Positions 41,988 through 50,704 of a DNA stretch of 64,000 bases are shown in pieces. The notes beneath the pieces were generated by a model. It was not told the DNA's origin. It searched no databases and worked only from the letters and a program-made list of their open reading frames with translations. A program made the position numbers and the translations under genes. The DNA is taken from NCBI GenBank assembly GCA_947628665.1, contig CANRAU010000001.1, positions 1 through 64,000 on the forward strand, given 5' to 3'. The first letter of the stretch is position 1; the number at the start of each line of letters is the position of its first letter. This stretch comes from an uncultured Clostridia bacterium (GTDB taxonomy: Bacteria; Bacillota; Clostridia; Oscillospirales; Acutalibacteraceae).

Positions 41988-42805
41988 GCGGAACGTTATT
42001 TGTCGTCGGTACGCCTATCGGCAACCTCTCCGATTTCTCCCCGCGCGCGCTGGAAACGCTGCAAAGCTGTGATTTCATTGCGGCGGAGGACACGCGTGTG
42101 ACGCTGAAGCTCCTCAACCGATTTGGAATCAAAAAACCGATGCTCAGCTATTATGCGCACAACTGCCGCGAACGCGGAGAACAGATTTTGTCCCGTATTT
42201 TGGCAGGGGAAAGCTGTGCGCTGGTCACGGACGCGGGAATGCCCGCGATCTCCGACCCCGGCGAGGATCTGGTCGCGCTGTGCCATGCACACGGCGTGCG
42301 TGTGGAGGCTGTTCCCGGCCCTACGGCGTTCGCCACGGCGGTGGCGGTATCGGGTCTGCCCGCAAAACGGTTTACCTTCGAGGGCTTTTTGAGCGTCAAC
42401 AAGCCCGAACGCCGCGCACATTTGGATGCTTTGCGCGCGGAAACGCGCACCATGGTCTTTTACGAAGCGCCGCATAAACTCCTATCCACGCTGTGCGATT
42501 TATACGACACATTCGGCGACCGCGAATTGGCGCTCGTCAAAGAATTGACGAAAATCCACGAAACGATCGAGCGGACGACGCTGTCTGCGGCGTGTGCAAA
42601 ATACCGCGACACACCCCCAAAAGGGGAATTCGTGCTGGTCGTGGGGGGCGCGCCGGAGACACCGGCCACCACATGGACGCTCTCCGGCGCGGTACAGTAT
42701 GCGCGCGGGCAGATCGAAGCGGGGCTTTCCGTGAACGAAGCCGCCAAAGCCGCCGCAAAGATAAGCGGCCTTAAAAAAAGCGAGATTTACAAGGAATTGC
42801 TGTAA
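41984..42805 (+). CDS. rsmI: 16S rRNA (cytidine1402-2'-O)-methyltransferase
   Basis: A 273-residue SAM-dependent enzyme of the tetrapyrrole-methylase fold that modifies C1402 of 16S rRNA. The N-terminus MSGTLFVVGTPIGNLSDFS, AAEDTRVTLKLLNRF, ALVTDAGMPAISDPG and AVPGPTAFATAVAVSGL are characteristic. ATG 41984 overlaps the stop of the methyltransferase gene (ATGA), so they are coupled. Confidence 0.95.
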   Translation: MSGTLFVVGTPIGNLSDFSPRALETLQSCDFIAAEDTRVTLKLLNRFGIKKPMLSYYAHNCRERGEQILSRILAGESCALVTDAGMPAISDPGEDLVALCHAHGVRVEAVPGPTAFATAVAVSGLPAKRFTFEGFLSVNKPERRAHLDALRAETRTMVFYEAPHKLLSTLCDLYDTFGDRELALVKELTKIHETIERTTLSAACAKYRDTPPKGEFVLVVGGAPETPATTWTLSGAVQYARGQIEAGLSVNEAAKAAAKISGLKKSEIYKELL

Positions 42806-42818
42806 ACGGGGGAAGAAT

Positions 42819-43421
42819 ATGGAATACTGGTATTTGTGGGTGATCTTCGCTTTGCTTTGCGTGGCGACGGCGTTCGTCCTGCACAAGGCTTCACACGCCC
42901 TGCATCTGCACAACGACGAGAAAGAAAAGGCATTCCGCGAAATTGAGCGCTATAAGGCGCTGAAAGCGGAATTTCGGGACGCCAACGCCGAAAAAGCGCG
43001 CGAAACCGATCCCGAAACGCTGCTGACCGCCATGTATGCGATTTTGGAGGCGCGGCTGGAACGCGCCGACGACCCCGACGCGTGCTTTGTCTCCATGACA
43101 GCCGCCCAACAGTACGCTTATACCATGCACTACTTTTTGGAGGATGTGGACGAGAGCCTTTCCCATTTCTTTCACTACAACGGCGAACCGATGCGCGCCG
43201 TCCCCGCGCAGGCCCTTGAAGCCATCGGTGAACCGACGCTCGCCGCCGTCGTGCGGGATATGTACGCCATGTTCGATGAAAGCCGCGAGGACGTCTCGTT
43301 GGATACGCAGGCGGAAGCCGATTATGACCGCCGTTTTCTGGAGAGCTATGACCGCGCCCGCGTTTTAGAGCATTGCAAGCAGTTTATCACGGAAAATTTG
43401 ACCGACATTTTATCGGCGTAG
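42819..43421 (+). CDS. Hypothetical membrane-anchored protein
   Basis: A 200-residue protein with one N-terminal hydrophobic segment (about 3-20: YWYLWVIFALLCVATAFVL), a charged helical region (about 30-65) and an acidic alpha-helical domain rich in tyrosine and aspartate. No family is recognised. It is 13 bases downstream of rsmI and shares its direction, so it is probably in the same transcript. The following gene is convergent. Confidence 0.68.
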   Translation: MEYWYLWVIFALLCVATAFVLHKASHALHLHNDEKEKAFREIERYKALKAEFRDANAEKARETDPETLLTAMYAILEARLERADDPDACFVSMTAAQQYAYTMHYFLEDVDESLSHFFHYNGEPMRAVPAQALEAIGEPTLAAVVRDMYAMFDESREDVSLDTQAEADYDRRFLESYDRARVLEHCKQFITENLTDILSA

Positions 43422-43452
43422 GACAGAAATGAACCCCTTTTTGATGTAGGCG

Positions 43453-44070
43453 TTACGCATCCTTCTTTGGTTGGAGCATGGCCGCAAATTCTCTTTGCAG
43501 CAGCGCCTCGGCGCGCGTGACGACCGCCTGCAGGGAGAAGGGTGCGCCGGCGGTCGGATTTACGCCGGATTCGGCGGGGCAAAGCCGTATGTGCAAAAGG
43601 GAATCCAGCGCCGCCGCACTGAGCGCGTCGGCGGCGGACGGTGTGAACACGCTTTTTAAATCTCCCACCGCGCCTGTCCCCATGGCGTTTACGATGACGC
43701 GGTAAACGGCCAGCGTAAAATAGTCGAGCAGCGCATCCTGCGCCCCCTTTTCCGAAGGCAGTCTGTCGTGCAGCAGGGCGGCCGCGCGAAGCAGGGCGTC
43801 GCCCGTCTGCCTCTGCTCTCTGGAAAGCCTCCTGTCCTCTCTGCTTTCGTCGGAGCGAAAATCATTGCCGCGCATCCCGAGCAGCTCGTCACAGCTTACT
43901 TCGTAAAAGGCGGCGGCTCTGCACAAAAATGCAAGGCCGCATTCGCGAATGCCCCGCTCGTAGTGGGAGAGCAGGGCGGCGGAAACGCCGAGTCTTTCGG
44001 CGGCTTCCTTTTGCGTCAAGCCCCGTTCTTGACGCAGAGCGGACAGTTTTGCGGAAAATACTGTGTTCAT
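43453..44070 (-). CDS. XRE-family regulator with C-terminal helical domain
   Basis: A 205-residue protein: HTH_3 at the N-terminus (FSAKLSALRQERGLTQKEAAERL, SAALLSHYERGIRECGLAFL), then a charged linker and an alanine-rich helical domain of about 110 residues that could bind a ligand or mediate dimerisation. ATG 44070 follows GAGGTG. A 17-base palindrome lies between this gene and the divergent phosphatase gene, suggesting autoregulation and control of that neighbour. Confidence 0.82.
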   Translation of the reverse strand: MNTVFSAKLSALRQERGLTQKEAAERLGVSAALLSHYERGIRECGLAFLCRAAAFYEVSCDELLGMRGNDFRSDESREDRRLSREQRQTGDALLRAAALLHDRLPSEKGAQDALLDYFTLAVYRVIVNAMGTGAVGDLKSVFTPSAADALSAAALDSLLHIRLCPAESGVNPTAGAPFSLQAVVTRAEALLQREFAAMLQPKKDA

Positions 44071-44081
44071 AACGCACCTCA

Positions 44082-44098
44082 CTATACGATATGTATAG
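44082..44098. promoter_or_regulatory. Palindromic operator between XRE and phosphatase genes
   Basis: CTATAC (44082-44087), five bases, GTATAG (44093-44098): a perfect palindrome 12 bases before the XRE start and about 47 bases before the phosphatase start. It resembles operators of small repressors and probably binds the adjacent XRE protein. Confidence 0.55.
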
Positions 44099-44144
44099 AT
44101 TATACCAAGAAGTCAACAATTTGTATACACAAAAAGGAGAAAAG

Positions 44145-44846
44145 ATGAAAACGTATCAAATTCATTTGATCCGTCATGCGCTCACGCAGGGCAATTTGGC
44201 GGGGCAGTATATCGGACACACCGATTTGGATGCGACCGATGCGGGACTGCGGCAGATCAACGACATCAAACGGGAATACGGCGGCTATCCCGAGGTGGAC
44301 GCGGTGTTTTCCAGCCCTTTAAAGCGCTGTCTGCAAACGGCGAAGCGCATTTACCCCGACCGTGAACCGATCATCCTTGAAGGCTTATCCGAATACGACT
44401 TCGGCGAATTCGAGGGCAAGACCGCCGACGAGCTGAAAGACGAGGAGGCTTTTCAGGTATGGCTCGCGGGGACAAGTCCCGAAACGCCGCTGCCCTTCGG
44501 CGAGAGCCAGGCGGCGTTTAACGAGCGCGTTTGCTCGACCTTTGTACAAATTATCGACGGTATTGTGAAAGCGGGTGTGAAAAGCACGGCCGTCGTCACC
44601 CATGGCGGCGTGATCATGGCGTTGATGGCGGCTTTCGCGCTGCCCGAAGCGCCCATGCACGAGTGGATGACGCCGAACGCCTGTGGATATACGCTGCGCA
44701 TCGACCCGTCCCTTTGGCTGCGCACGGGGAAATTGGAGGCTTTCTCGGAATGTCCCGCCCTGCCGTTGAGCGAAGAGCAGGAACGCGCGTTGTGGGATTA
44801 TTATCCCGAAGATATACCCGTGCCGGGCGATCCCCAAAACCCGTAA
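44145..44846 (+). CDS. Histidine phosphatase superfamily protein (phosphoglycerate mutase-like)
   Basis: A 233-residue branch-1 histidine phosphatase. The catalytic RHG-like motif reads LIRHALTQGN, followed by LDATDAGLRQ, VFSSPLKRCLQTAKRI and the second histidine in AVVTHGGVIMAL. Members dephosphorylate sugars, cobalamin precursors or other small phosphates; the substrate is not evident from context. RHG is replaced by RHA here, as in some relatives. ATG 44145 follows AAGGAG. It is divergent from an XRE regulator across a palindromic operator. Confidence 0.82.
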   Translation: MKTYQIHLIRHALTQGNLAGQYIGHTDLDATDAGLRQINDIKREYGGYPEVDAVFSSPLKRCLQTAKRIYPDREPIILEGLSEYDFGEFEGKTADELKDEEAFQVWLAGTSPETPLPFGESQAAFNERVCSTFVQIIDGIVKAGVKSTAVVTHGGVIMALMAAFALPEAPMHEWMTPNACGYTLRIDPSLWLRTGKLEAFSECPALPLSEEQERALWDYYPEDIPVPGDPQNP

Positions 44847-44931
44847 GGATCGCTGTCTCGGTTCTTGCTAAAATGCCTATATTCCGTCGGCGCTTCGGGC
44901 TGGATTCCGTCATTTTTCAGGAGAATGCGTA

Positions 44932-44960
44932 TTGCGAAATGGGGCGCGCGGTGTTACAAT
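44932..44960 (+). promoter_or_regulatory. Promoter for the hexuronate operon
   Basis: TTGCGA (44932-44937) and TACAAT (44955-44960), 17 bases apart, about 37 bases before the uxuA start. Confidence 0.6.
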
Positions 44961-44996
44961 AAATGGGAAAATCAGGTATAAAGGATGTGAAAGCCA

Positions 44997-46073
44997 ATGC
45001 AAATGACGTTTCGCTGGTTCGGCGGCGATAAGGATACTGTCAGCTTAGAGCAGATCCGGCAGATCCCGGGCGTTGTGGGCGTCGTACCCGCACTGCATTA
45101 TCTTCCTGCGGGCGAGGCTTGGCCGCTTGCGGATATTTTCCAAATGAAAGCGGAGATCGAAAAAGCGGGGCTTACGATGGAGTGCATCGAAAGCGTCAAC
45201 GTCCATGAGGACATCAAAATCGGTCTGCCCACGCGCGAGCGGTATATCGAGAATTACAAAGAGAGCATCCGCAACCTCTCGAAAGCGGGCGTAAAGGTGA
45301 TTTGCTACAACTTCATGCCCGTGTTTGACTGGACGCGCACCGACCTTGCCATGCAGATGTGCGACGGCGCGACCTGCCTTGCCTACGACGGTACGCAGAT
45401 CGAGGGCAAATCGCCCGAGCAGATGTTCAAGGAGATTGACGACCGTTCCAACGGCTACGCAATGCCCGGTTGGGAAACCGAGCGTATGCCGGAAATCAGG
45501 GAACTGTTCCAAAAATACAAATCGGTCACGTCCGAGGACTTGTGGCGCAATCTCATCTATTTTCTCGAGCAGATCATGCCCGTCTGCGAAGAATGCGACG
45601 TCAAAATGGCGATCCATCCCGACGATCCGCCATGGGGCATTTTCGGCTTGCCGCGCATTATTACGGATTTGCAGGCGCTCAAAAGATTGCTTGCCGCCGT
45701 ACCCAGCAAATACAACGGCTTGACCTTCTGCACGGGTTCGCTCGGCGCGAATCCGCAAAACGATCTGCCCGCAATGATCCGCGAGGTCGGCGACCGCATT
45801 TATTTCGCGCATTTGCGCAATATCCGAATCGAGGATCGGCATTTTAACGAGACCGCACACGAGAGTGCAGACGGTTCTTTGGATATGTACGCCATCGTGC
45901 AGGCTTTGCAGGACGTTGGCTTTGACGGGTATATCCGCCCCGACCACGGCAGAATGATCTGGGGGGAGGTCGCTCGTCCCGGGTACGGGCTGTATGACAG
46001 AGCGCTCGGCGCGGCATACCTCAACGGACTTTGGGAAGCCGTCGAAAAACAGAAAGCGGGGAACAGGGCATGA
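44997..46073 (+). CDS. uxuA: Mannonate dehydratase
   Basis: A 358-residue TIM-barrel enzyme that dehydrates D-mannonate to 2-keto-3-deoxygluconate. Family motifs are [67 protein letters not shown] and [12 protein letters not shown]. It stands first in the operon uxuA-uxuB-kdgK-eda-pduL-bioY. The next gene overlaps its stop. The upstream isomerase uxaC is not in the window. Confidence 0.95.
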   Translation: MQMTFRWFGGDKDTVSLEQIRQIPGVVGVVPALHYLPAGEAWPLADIFQMKAEIEKAGLTMECIESVNVHEDIKIGLPTRERYIENYKESIRNLSKAGVKVICYNFMPVFDWTRTDLAMQMCDGATCLAYDGTQIEGKSPEQMFKEIDDRSNGYAMPGWETERMPEIRELFQKYKSVTSEDLWRNLIYFLEQIMPVCEECDVKMAIHPDDPPWGIFGLPRIITDLQALKRLLAAVPSKYNGLTFCTGSLGANPQNDLPAMIREVGDRIYFAHLRNIRIEDRHFNETAHESADGSLDMYAIVQALQDVGFDGYIRPDHGRMIWGEVARPGYGLYDRALGAAYLNGLWEAVEKQKAGNRA

Positions 46074-46921
46074 TGATCCATGAGAATTTAAAGGGCAGAG
46101 TGGCCGTGGTCACGGGCGGCGGCGGCGTGCTGTGCGGGGATTTCGCAAAAGCGCTCGGCCGTCAGGGCGTCAAGGTCGCTGTACTGGATTTGAACGAAGC
46201 GGCGGCGCAAAAGGTCGCGGATGAGATCGTCGCGGCGGGCGGCGAGGCGATCGCGGTCGGCTGTAACGTGCTGGAACCCGAAAGTATGCAGAAAGCGCGC
46301 GACGAAGTCACCGAAAAGCTCGGCACTTGCGATATTCTGCTCAACGGCGCGGGCGGCAACAACCCGAAAGGCACAACCACCAAGGAAACGCTTGAAGCGG
46401 TCGATCTGCTCGAAAAGAACAGCGAGGTCAAGACCTTTTTTGACCTTGACCCGCAGGGCATTTCCTTTGTATTCAATCTGAATTTTCTCGGGACGCTCAT
46501 CCCGACGCAGGTGTTCGCCCGCGACATGGCGGGGAAGGAACACAGCTGTATTGTGATGATCACTTCGATGAACGCGTTTCGTCCGTTGACCAAGATCCCT
46601 GCATATTCCGCCGCAAAAGCGGCTGTGGCGAATTTCACCCAGTTTATGGCGGTGCATTTTGCCGAGGTGGGCATTCGCGTCAACGCCATTGCCCCTGGAT
46701 TTTTCTCGACCAATCAAAACAAGACGCTCCTTTGGAACGCCGACGGCACACCCACCGCGCGCACGGGCAAAATTTTGGCCGCAACGCCGATGAAGCGTTT
46801 CGGCGAGCCGGAGGAATTGGAGGGCTCTCTGCTGTTCCTCTGTGACGAAAGCTATTCCGGCTTCATTACCGGCACGACCATTGCGGTGGACGGCGGCTTC
46901 AACGCCTATTCGGGCGTATAA
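46070..46921 (+). CDS. uxuB: SDR-family D-mannonate oxidoreductase (fructuronate reductase)
   Basis: A 283-residue short-chain dehydrogenase. The nucleotide loop [18 protein letters not shown], the NGAGG segment and the catalytic tyrosine and lysine in [13 protein letters not shown] are clear. SDR enzymes next to uxuA in Firmicutes (YjmF type) reduce D-fructuronate to mannonate with NAD(P)H, replacing the long-chain UxuB of enteric bacteria. ATG 46070 overlaps the uxuA stop; a second ATG follows directly. Function is assigned largely from the operon. Confidence 0.88.
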   Translation: MMIHENLKGRVAVVTGGGGVLCGDFAKALGRQGVKVAVLDLNEAAAQKVADEIVAAGGEAIAVGCNVLEPESMQKARDEVTEKLGTCDILLNGAGGNNPKGTTTKETLEAVDLLEKNSEVKTFFDLDPQGISFVFNLNFLGTLIPTQVFARDMAGKEHSCIVMITSMNAFRPLTKIPAYSAAKAAVANFTQFMAVHFAEVGIRVNAIAPGFFSTNQNKTLLWNADGTPTARTGKILAATPMKRFGEPEELEGSLLFLCDESYSGFITGTTIAVDGGFNAYSGV

Positions 46922-47002
46922 GCAAAGTGCGGAGCGAACGCGCCTTGCAAGCAAAGCAGGGCGTTGCTCCGATTTAAAATTTGGCATAAAGGAACGAAAA
47001 GT

Positions 47003-48100
47003 ATGGATCTACAGTTAAAAGCGCCGGGTACGTATACGTATGACATGATCTCACTGGGCGAGATCATGTTGCGCCTTGACCCCGGCGACGGGCGCATCAA
47101 AACCGCACGCAGCTTTCGTGCGTGGGAGGGCGGCGGCGAATACAACGTCGCGCGCGGACTTCGTCGCTGCTTTGGGCTGAAAACGGCGGCGGTCACGGCC
47201 TTGGCCGACAACGAGGTCGGCAGACTGGTCGAGGATTTCATGCTGCAAGGCGGCGTGGACACTTCGCTCATTCGTTGGGTACCCTATGACGGCATCGGCA
47301 GAACCGTCCGCAACGGCCTGAACTTCACCGAACGCGGCTACGGCATTCGCGGCGCGGTGGGCGTATCCGACCGCGGGCATACCGCAGCTTCGCAGTTAAA
47401 GATGGGCGACATCGATTGGGAATACATTTTCGGCACGTTGGGCGTGCGGTGGCTGCATACGGGCGGGATTTTCGCCGCGCTTTCCGATACCACGGCGGAC
47501 GTGGTGATCGAGGCGGTCAAGACCGCGAAAAAATACGGTACGGTCGTGTCCTATGACCTCAATTACCGCCCCTCTCTTTGGAAGGACATCGGCGGCAAGG
47601 AAAAGGCGCAGGCGGTCAACCGTGAGATCGCCAAATACATCGACGTCATGATCGGCAACGAGGAGGATTTCACCGCCTGCCTCGGGTTTGAGATCGAGGG
47701 CAACGACAAAAACCTGAAATCGCTTAATATTGAGGGCTATTACAAAATGCTCGGCGAGGTCATTCGGGTGTATCCGAATTTCAAAGCCATTGCCACCACC
47801 CTGCGCACGGTCAAAACGGCGACTGTCAACGACTGGAGCGCCATTTGCTATGCGGATGGCAAGGTATACAACGGGCTTTCGCTCCCGGGACTTGAAATTT
47901 ATGACCGCGTCGGCGGCGGCGACAGCTTCGCTTCGGGGCTGATCTACGGGCTGATGACCACGGGCGACCCGCAAAAGGCGGTCAACTACGGCGTGGCGCA
48001 CGGCGCACTTGCCATGACGACGCCCGGCGACACATCCATGGCGTCGCTGAAAGAAGTCGAGAACATCATCGGCGGCGCAGGCGCGAGAGTGCAGAGATAA
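47003..48100 (+). CDS. kdgK: 2-keto-3-deoxygluconate kinase (PfkB family)
   Basis: A 365-residue ribokinase-like sugar kinase. ISLGEIMLRLDPG at the N-terminus, WEGGGEYNVARGL for the substrate and the anion hole/catalytic base in RVGGGDSFASGLIYGL (usually DTxGAGD) define PfkB; the neighbourhood makes KDG the likely substrate, giving KDPG for Eda. It is longer than usual by some 30 residues, mainly from an N-terminal strand and an insert near residue 230. An AAAGGAA site precedes ATG 47003. Confidence 0.9.
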   Translation: MDLQLKAPGTYTYDMISLGEIMLRLDPGDGRIKTARSFRAWEGGGEYNVARGLRRCFGLKTAAVTALADNEVGRLVEDFMLQGGVDTSLIRWVPYDGIGRTVRNGLNFTERGYGIRGAVGVSDRGHTAASQLKMGDIDWEYIFGTLGVRWLHTGGIFAALSDTTADVVIEAVKTAKKYGTVVSYDLNYRPSLWKDIGGKEKAQAVNREIAKYIDVMIGNEEDFTACLGFEIEGNDKNLKSLNIEGYYKMLGEVIRVYPNFKAIATTLRTVKTATVNDWSAICYADGKVYNGLSLPGLEIYDRVGGGDSFASGLIYGLMTTGDPQKAVNYGVAHGALAMTTPGDTSMASLKEVENIIGGAGARVQR

Positions 48101-48131
48101 CCGCCGCTTGACGAAATCATAGGAGGAACAC

Positions 48132-48788
48132 ATGGATAAGGAAAAAATTATCGGCCGTATTTTGGACTGCGGCATTGTCGCCGTGGTTCGTGCGGAATCC
48201 GTTGACAAGGCCATTCGCATCACGGACGCGTGTATCGAGGGCGGCGTGGCGGCCATTGAGCTGACCTTTACCGTGCCGCACGCCGACAAGGTGATCGAAG
48301 AATTGGCAAAGCGGTACACCCCCGAGCAGATCATCCTCGGCGCAGGTACGGTTTTGGATGCGACCACGGCGCGCATCGCCATGCTGTCGGGCGCGGAATA
48401 CATCGTCAGCCCCGCTTTGGATTTGGATACCCTGCATTTGTGCAACCGCTACAGAGTGCCCATGATGCCTGGCATTATGAGCGTGCGCGAAGGGCTTCTC
48501 GCTATGGAACACGGTGCGGACATTTTGAAGGTATTCCCCGCCGATCTCTTCGGCCCGAAAATCATCAAGGACATCAAAGGGCCGATCCCCTATGCGAAAA
48601 TGATGCCCACGGGCGGCGTGAACGCAGACAACGTCGGCGAATGGATCAAAGCGGGCGCGGTAGCCGTCGGCGCGGGTTCGTCGCTGACCGCCGGCGCGAA
48701 GACGGGCGATTATCAAAAGATCACCGAGACCGGCAGACGCTTTGTGGAAAACATTCGGATCGCGCGCGCCGAAATGGCGGGCAAATAA
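48132..48788 (+). CDS. eda: 2-dehydro-3-deoxyphosphogluconate aldolase (KDPG aldolase)
   Basis: A 218-residue class I aldolase. GIVAVVRAE, IELTFTVPHAD (Glu), GAGTVLDA, EYIVSPALD, and the Schiff-base lysine in ADILKVFPADLFGPK, then MPTGGVNADN are all present. It splits KDPG into pyruvate and glyceraldehyde 3-phosphate, the last step of hexuronate breakdown. ATG 48132 follows AGGAGG. It is followed by pduL. Confidence 0.95.
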   Translation: MDKEKIIGRILDCGIVAVVRAESVDKAIRITDACIEGGVAAIELTFTVPHADKVIEELAKRYTPEQIILGAGTVLDATTARIAMLSGAEYIVSPALDLDTLHLCNRYRVPMMPGIMSVREGLLAMEHGADILKVFPADLFGPKIIKDIKGPIPYAKMMPTGGVNADNVGEWIKAGAVAVGAGSSLTAGAKTGDYQKITETGRRFVENIRIARAEMAGK

Positions 48789-48824
48789 TTTGCGGTTCGC
48801 CCAACACAGAAGGAGAGTTTATAA

Positions 48825-49397
48825 ATGGAAAAAACAGTTTTGATCGAGACGTCAGCACGCCATGTACACGTCACCAAAGAAACGCTGGAGACGCTGTTCG
48901 GCAAAGGCTACCAGCTGACCAAAAAGAAAGACCTGTCCCAGCCCGGGCAGTTTGCCTGCGAAGAACGCGTACAGGTCATCGGGCCTAAGGGCAGTTTTCC
49001 TGCGGTTTCGATTTTAGGGCCTGAACGTCCCGCCGATCAGGTGGAGATCTCCGCTTCCGACGCACGCACGCTCGGCGTGACCGCACCCGTGCGCGAATCG
49101 GGTGATATTGCGGGTAGTGCGCCGTGCAAGCTGGTCGGCCCGAAGGGCGAGGTCGAGCTTTCCGAGGGCGTGATCGTCGCCAAACGGCATATCCATATGA
49201 CGCCCGAGGACGCCGCGCGTTACGGCCTTACGGATAAGCAGGTCGTTTCGGTCAAGATCCAATCGGCCGAGCGTTCCCTCATTTTCGGCGATACGGTCGT
49301 TCGCGTCAGCCCCAACTATGCGCTCGCCATGCATATCGATACGGATGAATCCAATGCGGTGATGGCGCCCGCCGGAACGCTGGGTGTTATTCTGTGA
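48825..49397 (+). CDS. pduL: PduL-type phosphate acyltransferase
   Basis: A 190-residue zinc-dependent phosphotransacylase. The two metal-binding histidine motifs SARHVHVTKE and AKRHIHMTPEDA and the tandem beta-barrel pattern are complete. PduL converts acyl-CoA and phosphate to acyl phosphate. No microcompartment shell genes are near and the N-terminus has no extension of the kind that targets shells, so here it probably serves as a cytosolic phosphotransacetylase downstream of pyruvate. AAGGAGAG precedes ATG 48825. bioY overlaps its stop. Confidence 0.93.
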   Translation: MEKTVLIETSARHVHVTKETLETLFGKGYQLTKKKDLSQPGQFACEERVQVIGPKGSFPAVSILGPERPADQVEISASDARTLGVTAPVRESGDIAGSAPCKLVGPKGEVELSEGVIVAKRHIHMTPEDAARYGLTDKQVVSVKIQSAERSLIFGDTVVRVSPNYALAMHIDTDESNAVMAPAGTLGVIL

Positions 49398-50014
49398 GCG
49401 GCGCAAAGGGACAGGGAAACGCGTCCGTAAAAGCCGTTTCGCACAGTCGGGAGGTCGTGCTGTGCGGCGTGTTTGCGGCGATTACGGCGGTGCTTTCGCA
49501 GATCTCCGTACCCATAGGCCCTGTGCCAATCTCCTGTTCGCTGATCGCGGTGTATTTGACCGGACTGCTGTTGCCTGCGCGCGCCGCCGTGCTTGCACAG
49601 GCGGTTTATCTGCTGCTCGGTACGATCGGCGTCCCTGTATTTGCCGGATTTCAATCTGGCGCTGCGCGGCTGGCAGGCCCTACGGGCGGTTATTTGCTCG
49701 TATATCCCATCCTGTCGGGGTTGCTCGCCGTATGTATGATGCTTTATGACCGCAAGCTCGCCGGCAAGGCGCTCGCAGCGCGCGCCGCTTATCTGACGGC
49801 GATACTGCTTTTGGCGCTGCTTGTCTGCTATGCGGGCGGCACGGCGTGGTTTATGGTATTCTCCGGCAACAGCTTTCGGCAGGCACTGACGCTTACGGTG
49901 CTTCCGTTCCTTGCGGGGGACGCGGCAAAAATCATCCTTTGCGTGATTTTTACGATTTCTGCAAGGGCGCGGCTGATTGAAGTCATGCGCGGAAAACGCA
50001 GCGCTTCGCGGTGA
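49394..50014 (+). CDS. bioY: Biotin transporter BioY (ECF S-component)
   Basis: A 206-residue membrane protein with six hydrophobic segments; ITAVLSQISVPIGPVPISCS, VFAGFQSGAARLAGPTGGYLLVYP and the C-terminal FLAGDAAKIILCVI match BioY. With an ECF energising module (encoded elsewhere) it imports biotin. GTG 49394 overlaps the pduL stop. The link with hexuronate breakdown may reflect a need of biotin enzymes acting on pyruvate, but that is inference. Confidence 0.92.
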   Translation: MSGAKGQGNASVKAVSHSREVVLCGVFAAITAVLSQISVPIGPVPISCSLIAVYLTGLLLPARAAVLAQAVYLLLGTIGVPVFAGFQSGAARLAGPTGGYLLVYPILSGLLAVCMMLYDRKLAGKALAARAAYLTAILLLALLVCYAGGTAWFMVFSGNSFRQALTLTVLPFLAGDAAKIILCVIFTISARARLIEVMRGKRSASR

Positions 50015-50163
50015 TCGGCAAGGATCGCAGGCGGACGGGATTTTTCATGTCCGGCACAGATTTTCTGTTTTTCGGGACGTTTTGCACGGCATAACGCCCC
50101 GTTTTATTTTGGCCGCCGCCCGATTCCTGTACATGCCGTTGCCCGATTTTCTTACGCGCGGCC

Positions 50164-50216
50164 TTGACAAGTGCGGATAGATGTGTTACACTGCAATTAG
50201 TTAGCACAAGCTAACT
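50164..50216 (+). promoter_or_regulatory. Promoter with palindromic metal-type operator
   Basis: TTGACA (50164-50169) and TACACT (50187-50192) are 17 bases apart. Directly after lies AGTTAGC (50199-50205), four bases, GCTAACT (50210-50216), a perfect palindrome within a TTAG...GCTAACTGAA context that resembles DtxR/MntR-family boxes. A repressor here would block transcription of the two small genes that follow. Confidence 0.65.
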
Positions 50217-50233
50217 GAATGGGGGATATACAT

Positions 50234-50488
50234 ATGGTTAAAATCACCATGCAGATCGACGGGATGGCCTGCGGGATGTGCGAGGCGCATATCAACGAAG
50301 CGGTTCGTGCGGCGTTTCCCGTCAAAAAGGTTCGTTCCTCCTACCGCCGAGGGCTTACCGAGATCGTCGCCGAAACGCCGATCGACGAATTTGAACTGCG
50401 CGCGGCGGTGGAAAAAACGGGATACCGTGTGATTGATGTGCGCACAGAGCCGTATGTCAAAAAGGGACTTTTCCCAAAAGCGCAATAA
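50234..50488 (+). CDS. Heavy-metal-associated (HMA) domain protein
   Basis: An 84-residue ferredoxin-like-fold protein with the metal-binding motif GMACGMC (about residues 11-17) at the usual first loop: KITMQIDGMACGMCEAHINEAVR. CopZ-like proteins shuttle Cu(I) or other soft metals. ATG 50234 follows GGGGGA; the frame begins five codons upstream. The C-terminal tail is about 15 residues longer than CopZ. No P-type ATPase is adjacent. An operator-like palindrome precedes it. Confidence 0.85.
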   Translation: MVKITMQIDGMACGMCEAHINEAVRAAFPVKKVRSSYRRGLTEIVAETPIDEFELRAAVEKTGYRVIDVRTEPYVKKGLFPKAQ

Positions 50489-50506
50489 CACACAAGGGGG
50501 CTTATA

Positions 50507-50704
50507 ATGAAAGTCACGCTCAATCGGGATGCGGATGTGGTGCGCACCGTTCGGGAGGGTCTAAAGCGAACGGGCGGGTATTGCCCCTGCCGCCTTGCCC
50601 ATACAGAGGACAATAAATGCATGTGTAAGGAGTTCCGCGAGCAGATCGCCGACCCCGAATTTGAAGGGTACTGCCACTGTATGCTCTATTACAAATCCAA
50701 ATAA
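50507..50704 (+). CDS. Ferredoxin-thioredoxin reductase catalytic-domain-like protein
   Basis: A 65-residue protein with three paired-cysteine motifs, GGYCPCRLA, NKCMCKEF and GYCHCMLYY, the pattern of the catalytic (beta) subunit of ferredoxin-thioredoxin reductase, which holds a 4Fe-4S cluster next to a redox disulfide. It is shorter than the plant and cyanobacterial enzyme, and no variable (alpha) subunit is seen. It may reduce thioredoxins with electrons from ferredoxin. ATG 50507 follows AAGGGGG; it is 18 bases after the HMA gene, so both share the palindromic promoter. Confidence 0.88.
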   Translation: MKVTLNRDADVVRTVREGLKRTGGYCPCRLAHTEDNKCMCKEFREQIADPEFEGYCHCMLYYKSK

